Assembly: GCA_963971305.1 (NCBI GenBank) | Contig: OZ020305.1 | Coordinates: forward strand, 46,647,750-46,711,749 | Reading direction: 5' to 3' | Source of the DNA: Arcuatula senhousia | Lineage: Eukaryota; Mollusca; Bivalvia; Mytilida; Mytilidae | Length of the DNA: 64,000 bases | In this document: positions 1 through 11,136 of the stretch, piece after piece | How the letters are laid out: the number at the start of each line of letters is the position of its first letter | Numbering within the stretch: position 1 is the first letter of the stretch | The notes under the pieces: generated by a model | What the model was told of the DNA's origin: nothing | The model's database searches: none | The model's input: the letters and a program-made list of their open reading frames with translations, nothing else | Position numbers and translations under genes: made by a program

Positions 1-1817
1 AGTAGATGTCCGACAGGTCTCAAAATCGCTTAGGACGTATAGTTTGTCATACTCAACCATCCTACTAAGTTTCAAATCATTCTCATGTATGGTTCCTGAG
101 AAAAGCTTGACGGAAATTTTCATATAAAGTTCAAATACTTTAAAATTGGCCAAAGTCCCAAACAGGAAGTAGATGTCCGACAGGTCTCAAAATCATTTAG
201 GACATATAGTTTGTCATACTCAACCATCCAACCAAGTTTCAAATCATTCTCATGTATAGTTCCTGAGAAAAGCTTGACGGAAATTTTCATAGTTTTAAAA
301 TTGGCCTAAGTCCCAAACAGGAAGTAGATATCCGACAGGTCTCAAAATCACTTAGGACGTATAGTTTGTCATATTCAACCATCCTACCAAGTTTCAAATC
401 ATTCTCATGTATAGTTCCTGAGAAAAGCTTGACGGAAATTTTCATATAAAGTTCAAATACTTTAAAATTGGCCAAAGTCCCAAACAGGAAGTAGATGTCC
501 GACAGGTCTCAAAATCATTTAGGACATATAGTTTGTCATACTCAACCATCCAACCAAGTTTCAAATCATTCTCATGTATAGTTCCTGAGAAAAGCTTGAC
601 GGAAATTTTCATAGTTTTAAAATTGGCCTAAGTCCCAAACAGGAAGTAGATATCCGACAGGTCTCAAAATCACTTAGGACGTATAGTTTGTCATACTCAA
701 CCATCCTACCAAGTTTCAAATCATTCTCATGTATAGTTCCTGAGAAAAGCTTGACGGAAATTTTCATATAAAGTTAAAAAATACTTTAAAATTGGCCTAA
801 GTCCCAAACAGGAAGTAGATGTCCGACAGGTCTCAAAATCACTTAGGACGTATAGTTTGTCATACTCAACCATCCTACCAAGTTTCAAATCATTCTCATG
901 TATAGTTCCTGAGAAAAGCTTGACGGAAATTTTCATAGTCATGTTCACATATTTTAAAATTGGCCTAAGTCCCAAACAGGAAGTAGATGTCCGACAGGTC
1001 TCAAAATCACTTAGGACGTATAGTTTGTCATACTCAACCATCCTACTAAGTTTCAAATCATTCTCATGTATGGTTCCTGAGAAAAGCTTGACGGAAATTT
1101 TCATATAAAGTTCAAATACTTTAAAATTGGCCAAAGTCCCAAACAGGAAGTAGATGTCCGACAGGTCTCAAAATCATTTAGGACATATAGTTTGTCATAC
1201 TCAACCATCCAACCAAGTTTCAAATCATTCTCATGTATAGTTCCTGAGAAAAGCTTGACGGAAATTTTCATAGTTTTAAAATTGGCCTAAGTCCCAAACA
1301 GGAAGTAGACATCCGACAGGTCTCAAAATCACTTAGGACGTATAGTTTGTCATACTCAACCATCCTACCAAGTTTCAAATCATTCTCATGTATAGTTCCT
1401 GAGAAAAGCTTGACGGAAATTTTCATATAAAGTTCAAATACTTTAAAATTGGCCTAAGTCCTAAACAGGAAGTAGATATCCGACAGGTCTCAAAATCACT
1501 TAGGACGTATAGTTTGTCATACTCAACCATCCTACCAAGTTTCAAATCATTCTCATGTACAGTTCCTGAGAAAAGCTTGAAGGAAATTTTCATAGTCATG
1601 TTCACATATTTTAAAATTGGCCAAAGTCCCAAACAGGAAGTAGATGTCCGACAGGTCTCAAAATCACTTAGGACGTATAGTTTGTCATACTCAACCATCC
1701 TACCAAGTTTCAAATCATTCTCATGTATGGTTCCTGAGAAAAGCTTGACAGAAATTCGTACGGACGGACGGACACGAGTAAAACTTAATGCCCCCCGACA
1801 TGTCGTCGCGGGGGCAT
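1..1817 (+). repeat. Tandem array of ~155/167 bp units with terminal hairpin (pearl/HINE-like)
   Basis: About eleven copies of a unit beginning near 'agtagatgtccgacaggtc' are visible, with starts near 1, 168, 323, 490, 645 and 814. Spacing alternates between ~167 and ~155 bp, so the array has a dimeric higher-order structure. The last unit breaks off at about 1755 into a 'cggacggacggac' motif and a GC hairpin (1788-1817, arms atgcccc/ggggcat). The same closing structure ends other repeats in this window. A tandem core plus subterminal hairpin is the known layout of bivalve pearl/CvA elements (Helentron-associated); assignment to that group is inference. The left end lies outside the window. 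Confidence 0.85.
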
Positions 1818-2840
1818 AAAAATAATATTGACCATTTTCAACTATATAAAAATAGCCAAACTTGAACTATTTTTGATCAAATTTATACAAAAATAAAGCT
1901 CGGCGACCTATTCTTCTTATTTTATCTTTCAAACATATGCACTTAGATACCTCTTGACAAAATTTAAAAAAAATCTATCCTACCGATTTTTTTACTATTG
2001 TACTACCTTAAATTTCCGTTACATAAACATGTATTATAATAGCAGTGTTAAGATTATATCTCAAGTACCATAGGTCCTTAGGTTGATGAAACTTGGTATG
2101 CATATGCCTTTGCAATGGCTAAGCATAGTTGCATCCCCATCTTTTGACCTTTATTAAATTTTTTGTTACGTGCTTTTGATAATTTTTATTGCATATTTTA
2201 GCAATGTGTAAGTTCGGTAAACACCTTTTGATCTCAAAAATAAAATTCTTATTAATTTATAAAATATTGTGAAAGTAAGAAAGAAGCATTGTTTCTGATG
2301 GTATCGACAGGCGAGACATACTTTAGTGTTAACTCTTGTTATAATACCCATCAAGAAGTCGCCCAGTCTTTATTTTAAAGTAAAGAGGACACGATCCATT
2401 ATATTCCTCCAACTTAACTATAAGCTATCTAAAGTGATGTTACCTAGTGTTCTTTTTTTTTCTAATGGTGAGGATGCACATGTTTTACTCCTAAGTTTTG
2501 TAAGTCATCAGGAGTAATCATTATCAATTTTTCAAGAACTGAAACAGAAAGGTTTTTGAACATACAAAGTTTCATTTACTTTCTTATAAATGCAATGCAC
2601 AAGAAGAACAGATTCTAAATCTCCTGTCCATGTCCATAGAGTGGGATCAAGTCAGCTGGTTAAACAGGAAGTAGATGAGCGACAGATCTGAAAAAAAAAA
2701 ATTCCACCATTGGACCACCTAATTGAAGCTGCATACCAAATATCGAAAGCCTATGATTCATGTTGCGGCGGGAGACAAACAGATTCAAATTTGTCAAGCA
2801 TTTTAGACAGGACCAAGATACACAATACCGAATATTTCAA
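1818..2840. other. AT-rich intergenic sequence, no gene seen
   Basis: No spliced gene model, RNA gene or clear repeat boundary is visible. Short open frames here lack codon structure or recognisable motifs. Confidence 0.5.
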
Positions 2841-3966
2841 AAACAAGAGGCTCCCAGGAGCCTGAATTGCTCACCTGGTCTTGATATCAACCCTATGAAG
2901 GACTTTGTAGAGCTAAATAAGCTGAACATTCAAGCAAGCAACAGCTGTACTCTTTCAGCTATAGCTTTCATGCTGTAGGCCAAAAACGTGCAAAATGTTA
3001 TGTAAAGGGCTATCTGAAAATTTGGACTCTATAGAGACTTTTGTTTACAGCATAATGAATTGAACATTTAAGCAAGCAACCACTTTTCTTTATTTGCTAT
3101 AGTTTTGATTATTTAAGCCAAAAACATGAAAACGTGTTAATTCTGGGGCAGTAATCCCTGTAAGAGGTCATCTGACAATTTCAACCTTATGAATGCTTTT
3201 GTGAAAATGAGCTGAACATATAAGCAAGCAACAGCTTTTCTCTATCTGCTATAGCTCAAAAACACTATTTTTTGCCTTTAAGGGGCTGTAACCCCTATAA
3301 GGGGTCATCTGACAACTTCGACCCTATGAACACTTTTATAGAGGTAAATGATCTGAACATTTAAGCAAGCAACAGCTTTACTCTATCTGCAATAGTTTTC
3401 ATTCTATAGGCCAAAAACACTATTTTTCGCCTTTAAGGGGTCATCTGGCAACTTCGACCCTATGGAGTTTTTTGTCGAGCTATATGAGCTGAACATTTAA
3501 GCAAGCAACAGCTATTCTCGATCTGCAATAGTTTTTATTCTATAAGCCAAAAACATGAAAAAAACGAACACTATTTTTCACCTTTAAGGTGCTGTAACCC
3601 TTATTAGGGATCATCTAACACTTTTGACCAAATTGTGACAATAGTAGAAATTTTGATGCTGATGCAGTAGGGTGGCATCAAATTTCATCTATCTCTGATA
3701 ATTTTTGATTTACAAGCCAAAAAAAGTTGTCTGACCCCCTGGTCTATTTTTAGTAACAGCTGCCATGTTTTTGACGGATCAAAAATTGAAACTCATGTTT
3801 GGTGCAGGACACCCTAAGGATCATTCATACCAAGTTTCAATAAATTCTGTTCAGTTGTTTCAGAGGAGAAGATTTTTGAAAAAAATTGTCAACGGACGAC
3901 AGACGACCACGGACGCCAAGTGATGGCAATAGCTCACATGGACCTTTGGTCCAGGTGAGCTCAAAA
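2841..3966 (+). mobile_element. Hairpin-ended repeat element, second family
   Basis: The left end is a small palindrome (aggctcc/ggagcct, about 2848-2862) followed by 'gctcacctgg'. The right end is a hairpin at 3931-3962 that closes with 'ccaggtgagct', the inverse of the left-end motif. Between them are about five degenerate ~140 bp units recognised by 'aagcaagcaacagc' (near 2933, 3071, 3222, 3364 and 3502). A stretch rich in 'ggacg' precedes the right hairpin, as in the first array. There is no coding capacity, so it is non-autonomous. Placement with Helentron-associated elements is inference. Confidence 0.7.
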
Positions 3967-3974
3967 TGGGTCAA

Positions 3975-4672
3975 AGCCAGATTTAGTTTATCAATAAGTA
4001 GATGAGCATCAGACCTAAAATTGAATCTAATGTAATTGGAGCCCAAAGCTGATGCTGCATACCAAACAAGGGGTTGCACCAAGTCGTGCTAAGCATACCC
4101 CCACTCCACCATTCAGAAAACAAGAAGTAGATGACCGACTGACCTGGAAAGGAGAGGCACTGTTAAACTCATCATGCTAAAGCTTTATACCAAATTTGAA
4201 ATCAATCCCTTCTGTTAAAGCCAAGAAATCTGTTACCAATCCATCCAGTAGAAGCCGAGAAATCTGTTACGAAAAATATCCCATTTCAATTTTTTCACCC
4301 TAAAAAGTAAGTCAGCTTGAAAAACAGGAAGTAGATGATGGACTGACCTGGAAAGGGGATGCACGGTATAACTCATCATGCTGAAGCTGTGTACCAAATT
4401 TGAAACCAATACATCCAGTAGAAGCCGAGAAATCTGTTACAAAAAATTTCACATTTCAAATTTTTTACCCTAAAAAAGTCAAAGTCAGCTCGGAAAACAG
4501 GAAGTAGCAGATGGACTGACCTGGAAAGAGGAGGCATGGTATAACTCATCATGCTGAAGCTGTGAACCAAATTTGAAACCAATCCATCCTGTAGAAGCAG
4601 AGAAATTGAACTGGACGGACAGACAAGGTGATTGCAATATAGCCCCCTCTCTTACGAGTGGGGTTATAATAT
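3975..4672 (+). repeat. Hairpin-ended repeat element, third family
   Basis: At least three degenerate units share 'acaggaagtaga', 'gactgacctggaaag' and 'aactcatcatgctgaagc'. They are followed by 'ggacggacagacaagg' and a terminal hairpin at about 4638-4670 (tatagcccc/ggggttata). The closing module is the same as at 1758-1817. A reverse-oriented relative lies at 59207-59400. Confidence 0.65.
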
Positions 4673-4892
4673 CAAGAGGCCGTGATAAGAAATTGCTGAA
4701 AATACTATTTTCCCCACCTGCATGCCATTTACCTTGTGAAATCTGGTCAAAGCGCATGATTCCAGTTAATATACAAGCAAACATGTCTTTTTTTCTAATG
4801 GGGAGGATTTTTTGTTGATGGCCTGCTCAATACAATGTTGATCAAGGTGCTGTCAGACTAGTACAAATGTATGACAATCAGTGCAAGTTTAA

Positions 4893-7800
4893 GGTGATAG
4901 GTACGTAAATCAGCGCCCCTATCGGAAAACGGGAAAATGACGTCGTATTATATTAGTAAGAGTTATCCCTCGTATCACAGAGGAAAAGATGTTCGTCGAT
5001 GAACCAACGTGAATGATCAACGAAGGGAGTTGCTTTCTTTATACCCACAAAAACGGATTACAAAAGTAAGAAACATAGAAATATCTTATACAGACAGTTG
5101 AGACTTAAATTGTCACAAAATGATGATCATACGCGAGTTCTGAAAAGTTTCTTACATGGGACCCGTGTGTTTTCACAGGATACAAAAAACATTTGCAAGA
5201 ATACTCTGTTCGTGCATTGAAAGGGGCCTTTTCGACACAAAACCTGTCACGCTTCCCTGTCGCTTATATTTAATTTAATAGCCTATATTCCATGAAAATG
5301 TTCGTGATCACACATTTATAAACAAAATTTTCATATTGAAATCGCGAGGCCCTGCATGCCTTGATAAAAAAAATAAACAGTCATGAGCGTTCGTTTTTAT
5401 TTTGATTTTGTCTTCTTATTTGCTGAGAAATAAAGGTTTTATTTTATCGCATATATCACAGTTATATATAAGATATTGACTAGCAGATAAATATACATCT
5501 CATTTTCTTCTATATTGTGTACACATGATTTGTCGTTTTATGGGTGTTTTCTATCGCGTCCGCGTTAGTTCTAAAAATAGGGAATGGAAAAAGCACCTGC
5601 TAAATATATATCATATCAACGGTCGTTCGATTTTATTTTAAAAGTCTGTATTGCATACAAATATCTCTAGACTCGATGGATTAATATCAACATGGTTTAA
5701 ATGGTTACATTTTATGAATTGCATGTATTTTTTTATAATTAAAAGTCTGGGTTTTTTTTAACGTTTTATGCACAAACTGTGATGTCCTTTGAAATAAGAT
5801 TTAACCTAATAGCTAACTTGGATCCAGGAATGTGACCGAGCCAAACCACAGGGAAATATTGATATAGGACAGAAATATACGATATTGAGATGTGGAATAA
5901 GTCCATATGGCCTAACGGTAACGAATATTCCTCTAATTAGAAAGACAAATCTAAAAGAATTTTAATTAAAAAAGGTACGACGTACAAAAGATGCAAAAAT
6001 CCCAAAATTGAATTCTTCATTTTCCTATTGAAAAATAAAAGTGAGCATCGCAGATGCGAGCCCTGAGCCATTATGGATGTTTTGAGATGTGCCAGAAATA
6101 GACATGTAAAACAAGGAATAAAACCCTCATTTTTCCGCTTGTTTATTTTTACTAAGAAGTTCCCTCTTTAAGATAAATCTCAAAAATAATGTCGATGCTC
6201 GCTAAGAAGGCAGGGCCTTTATCATATTAATTTAGTAATTTACATTACCTCTACGTGCTAACCATGATAACACCATTTTCGAATAAAGAGGGCAATGTTT
6301 GGGTCTGTTTGTCTGTTCGTTCGCGCCGAAGGCTTCACCAGAACCAGAAAAGACGAATTATTAAATCTGACTGTCTTAATCTATCTGTCCGTCACGTACA
6401 TGTAATAGAGGTACCTGAATTCACTGAGTAAACTAACTGTCAACGTTAACGCATGAAAATCTAGAGACAGTCCATTGCCGTTGTTTTTACGATGCATGAT
6501 ATTTAACCACGGAAATGATAATTTGATAGGAGAGGTTAGGAAATAACAGTTTGTCATTAGACTGTTGTCGGCCATATTCTCAAATTGTCAATAGGACATA
6601 ACGTGACGGATGTGCTATATAGCAAGCATGAACTGCTTACTCTTCCGAAGCACTAACGTTCACGTTGCTGGTTGCGGTTTGTTTGTAATTTATTATGTAT
6701 TTTTGTTGTTGTTATGTGCTTTGTTTTTAATTGATCTTGATGATGTCTACCGATTTTGTCCTCCTTTTTTAATTTGCGACATTCCATAGCGTCTTTGGTA
6801 CACCTTTGATTATTTCTTTGTTAGAATGTATCTATCCATTTTTGGACTGACTTCAGATTTCCAGCGTTAAGGATAGTCAGTAAAACACCGTGTACATCAG
6901 TAACTCAAAAATATTATGCCTGGGATACAAACGCATTGATAATGTGTGCCTCCTTTTGAGGCGGTGTACATGTGTATAGAAATGAAAAAAAAAACGTATC
7001 GGCATGTAACACAATCATCTATTTGTCTTGGTCCTTGCAAGGCTAAACAGATTGCAGTTTGTGACTTAAAAACGTTCGTGATTTATTTCTTATTTTCTTA
7101 GCTCTTTACACTTGTAGACCGTATATTTTGCAAGCATCTGTATATTGAAAATAACAGATGTATACGAGAACTTTGAAGATGCTACAATAAAAGTTAAAGG
7201 ATTGATCATTTGATTTTAGGGGGGGGTATGGTGAAATTGAAATGAAAAGGCAGGATGGCAAAAACCCGGAAATAAAAAGGCAGTACAGTGCTTTTAATTA
7301 AAAAAGGCAGGATGTTATTTTTGGCTGAAAAAAAAATATCGATACTATAGCTTAAAAAATATGAAAAATGCACGCTAGGGATAAAAAATCCAGTATCGAT
7401 TTTTTTCCCGTAAATATGAAGTCAGGACGAATAAAATATCCGTAGCCTCCCCCCATAAAATCAAACGGTTCCTCCCTTATTATTGAAGCAAATCGTATAG
7501 TGACAAAGACTTTACTTTTTGCTTGTTCAAATACCGTATACCCCGGCATTTTGAGAGTTTTGACGTTGACGTCGAGTATAACGTCGCTTGTTTTTTCGCT
7601 TTTCGGACTGGAACTGAGGACTTCAAGAGTTTATAGTGAAAAAACCAAGTCGGTGACCCCCAAATATTTTTACATCAATAGAAAGGAAATTTAAATCGGA
7701 TTTATATATGATTTTTCCAAAAATAATGTTGGGTAGGTTTTTTTTGATGAATGAATAAAGTGAAAACCGTACGCTTTTTTAATCTTTTTTTAACGTTTTT

Positions 7801-7968
7801 TCAATATAAATAAAATATTGAACATCCAATTTTAAATGCGCCATATCTTCTAAGATATATCGGTGACATATATATTTTTTTCGATATTTTGGTAGGAATT
7901 GACAAAATAAATCTACATACCAAATTTCAAAAAAATTGTTGGACTAAATCATTTACGTACCTATCACC
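4893..7968. mobile_element. TTAA-flanked element with 18 bp terminal inverted repeats (piggyBac-type target)
   Basis: The left end begins GGTGATAGGTACGTAAAT at 4893. The same 18 bases occur in inverse orientation ending at 7968, and both ends are flanked by TTAA (4889-4892 and 7969-7972). TTAA duplication is the signature of the piggyBac superfamily, so that assignment follows from the target site; the TIR itself is not one I recognise. No transposase frame longer than ~70 codons is present, so the copy is non-autonomous or gutted. A smaller inverted repeat (gattttaggggggg and its near complement) at about 7213-7470 suggests a nested insertion. Confidence 0.6.
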
Positions 7969-7972
7969 TTAA

Positions 7973-9676
7973 ATCAATCAGTCACTCCTGAACATGTCCA
8001 TAAAACAAGAATGTTGACCCACCTCCAACCTGACCTATTTTCAACAATCACTGAACCATGAACTTGATTGATGATAGGCTTATTTTTATAGTGATTTCTT
8101 GTTTGTTCATAAGTATAAATTTTCACAATATACTTCTGTGGTCGAAAAGTACCTTAATCCTGATATGGGATGAACAGATCCCAACATTTTATTCCACTCA
8201 ACTTTAGTAGGTGGGGCATAACTTTTTACACCAATATTTTTTTTCATAGGCAAGACACAAATGGTTGTAGAAAAAGAACAAATTTTCTCCTGACATGTTT
8301 ATTATGGAGACATCTATGACATAAAATATTGCATAAAAGTAATTTCATTAAGAGGACAGAAATGAAGATGAAATGTGATGAGAATAGGTATGATATGAAA
8401 ATGATGAATATTTACACTGATTGATGAATGAGCTAACACATGTATAAGAAAGTTGATATAACGTGTATGACTAAAAAAAGAGTAAATTCTAGTAAAATGC
8501 TGCCAAATCTATCTTTTCATGAAAATTATTTTGATTTCAGTAAAATTCAACTTCATCGTGATATATTGCATTTAATAGATGAAGCACTTCACATTTTCAT
8601 CAACTAAAAAGTTAAAAATTTAGAAAATATTTCTGGTCAAGAAAATAACAAAATTATCTAATATAAAGGGAAAAATTTACCTACCATTTTAAATTTCGAG
8701 GCTTGGTGACTATGAATTTAAATTTATCTACGCTGGTACATTCCCACTAGGTTTCTAGTAAATGTTGCTGTAATTGAACTTTAACAAAAAATTGTAATAA
8801 AGCTTTGAAAAGCCAAACTTATCTAAATTTCAACTTATTTAACCCACAAAAAGATTTAACAAAAAAATCATACATGGTTTACAAAGAACCTCTATATAAG
8901 AAACAACTTAAGAAATTATTACATGTGACTATAGGAATCCATACATTTGTTAAGTTTTTTTCCTTCCACTTTGAGTTATGAATCATATTCTATATAATAT
9001 ATATTTAATCTGAGATCCATCAAGATATTTATGGCTATTGCACTTTTTGCACACAATTTTTGACAAATATCAACCTTGGAACTTATTGATTTACTCCGTC
9101 TCTGGTCTATGACCCGTATATAAGTCATAACATAACAATTATGTGCAATAGAAAATTTAAAAAGTTCTTTGACAATAAAACAAATCCATAAACAATAACA
9201 AAACAATATGACCACATTAAAAAAATAATAATATAAGGATATATAATGACAATAAAATAACTTATAAACCGATCAAGACAATAAATATACTACACGTTGA
9301 TAAAAGTCATGCAATACAAAGTACACGTTTAAGGAATTTACAAAGGATGATTTTCAAAGAAGGCGCTTTGCACATAAATCTACATCTATTTACAGTGTCT
9401 AAAATGAAAACCAGAAGTATTGTTCTTTATAAAATAAAACATTTCATATTAAAAAAAAACCAAAAAAATAAATTAAATTAACTAAAAGTACTTTTCGAAC
9501 TGGTAACTAAACATACACACATATATTTTTAATTAAAAAAGTGTTTCCCCATCTAAAAATAATTTTCGACTTCTTTTTTGAACACAAGTGTGGTTTTGCA
9601 TTTTCAAAATGCCACATTAAAACACATAAATACATATATCTACATTTTGTACATTATCTTATTCATACAATTATAT
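7973..9676. other. AT-rich 3' flank and 3' UTR of MKI67
   Basis: This stretch lies downstream of the MKI67 stop codon on the minus strand. It must contain the 3' UTR, but I could not fix a canonical poly(A) signal. No other gene is visible. Confidence 0.45.
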
Positions 9677-11136
9677 TCACTTCCTAGCTCTAGTCACTCT
9701 TTTTGCTGGAGTCTTCTGTTTTGGTGAAACAGTCTTTGATTTTACTGCTTTAGCTTTTGCAGGTGTTGCCTTTTTACTTTTGGCTGGAGAGTTTTTGATT
9801 GGTTTACCACGTGTTGCTCGTTTAACAGGAGTCTGACTTGCAGGCTTTTCTGCTTTTGCTTTTCCTTTCTTTACAGCAGCCTGTGTTGTCTCTACCTTTG
9901 TAATCTTTGCTGGAGATGGTTCCTCAACTACTGCTTTTCTTTTTCCTCCTTTAGTAACTGCTGCTTTTACTGGCGATTTAGTTTTAACAGGGGAAGCCTG
10001 TCTCCCACGTCTAGTTGTTTTGCCTGCTTTTGCTTCTTCTACTTTTTTCGCTGGACTATCTTTTTTTCCTTTCTTAGTCTTTGCAGGTGTTGTAGCCTTC
10101 TTTTTAACTGGTGAAGGAGCACTGCTTGAAGATTTTGCTACTTTTTTCACAGGACTTGCCTTTCTCCCTCTCCTTGTTTTTGCAGGTGTTACAACTTCAA
10201 CAATATCTATTTGTTTTTCAGCTGCAGGTTTTGAAGGTGTTTTTACTTTAGCGGGTGAAGCAGCATTTTTGCCTCTCCTTGTCGTCCTTTTTACTGGAGA
10301 TTTCTTGGGTGTAGCTTCCTTCTTCTGGGGAGCAGGGGAAACAGACTTTCTCTTTCCACGTTTGGCTGGTGACTTTTTGGGTGTTGGCACAATCTCAACT
10401 ACTTCAACCTGAGCAGAAATCTTTTCTTCTACAGGTTGAGCCTTGGCAGCTCTTCCTCTCTTTGCTGTTGTGAGTTTTTTAGGAGATGCAGCCTTTGCCT
10501 GTTTGCCACCTCTGGTCTGTTTAACAGGCTTTGGTGATTTAATAGGTGTTTTCTTGGGGGTGGCTTCTCTTTGGGCTGGTTTTCCCCTAGTACTTCTACC
10601 TACTGGTGTTTTTGCTTTCTTACTTGCAGGTTCTACTACTGGTGATTCATTCCTCTTTCTTTTTCCTACTTTTACAGGTGTTACTGGGCTTTCCTTCTTA
10701 GCTACTTCTGGCATTTCTGGTTCCACTGCTGCTTTTCCTTTAGCAGCTCTTTTGACTGGTGTTGCCTTTTTAATTGGTGTTTTAACTTTTTGGTCTCTAC
10801 CTCTAGTTGCCCTTTTGACTGGTGAAGCTTTCTTAGGTGATTTTGTTTCCACCACTGGCACTTTTTCAACAACTGATGGTTCATCAATGACTTCAGGTTT
10901 CGCAGGTGTAACAACTTTCTTTGCTGAAGCCTTTCCTCTGCGAGATGTTTTCTTGGGAGTTTCCATCTTTCTAACAGGTGAAGTAGGTTTTGCTGCCCTT
11001 CTACCTCTAGTGGGCACTGGAGATTTTTTCACTTCTACCTTTGGACTAGCTTTCCTAGAGGACTTTGCTGCTTTCAGGGCTTTGGGTGATGTCTTCAATG
11101 CTCTTCTACCTCTTGGTTTTGGGGATTCTGATACCA
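9677..11136 (-). CDS. MKI67: MKI67 last exon: basic chromatin-binding tail
   Basis: 486 codons, about 40% Lys/Arg/Pro, with many TRRGR, KRATRGK and SPVKK motifs, ending at a TGA (9677-9679). It takes the place of the vertebrate LR domain, which binds chromatin. Tail similarity is compositional, so functional equivalence is inference. Long plus-strand open frames over this exon are mirror frames of the biased codons. Confidence 0.88.

Noticed and set aside
727..1134. Open frames of 60-135 codons within the first tandem array
   Set aside because: Their translation is simply the repeat unit read through. Unit lengths alternate between values that do not preserve one frame, and no start, splice or protein motif supports them.
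1..1757. CRISPR-like appearance of regular repeats
   Set aside because: Units are ~160 bp and contiguous with no unique spacers, and the genome is clearly eukaryotic with spliced genes.
1788..1817. GC hairpins with following A-rich sequence as transcription terminators
   Set aside because: Intrinsic terminators are bacterial. The same hairpins recur as ends of repeat elements.
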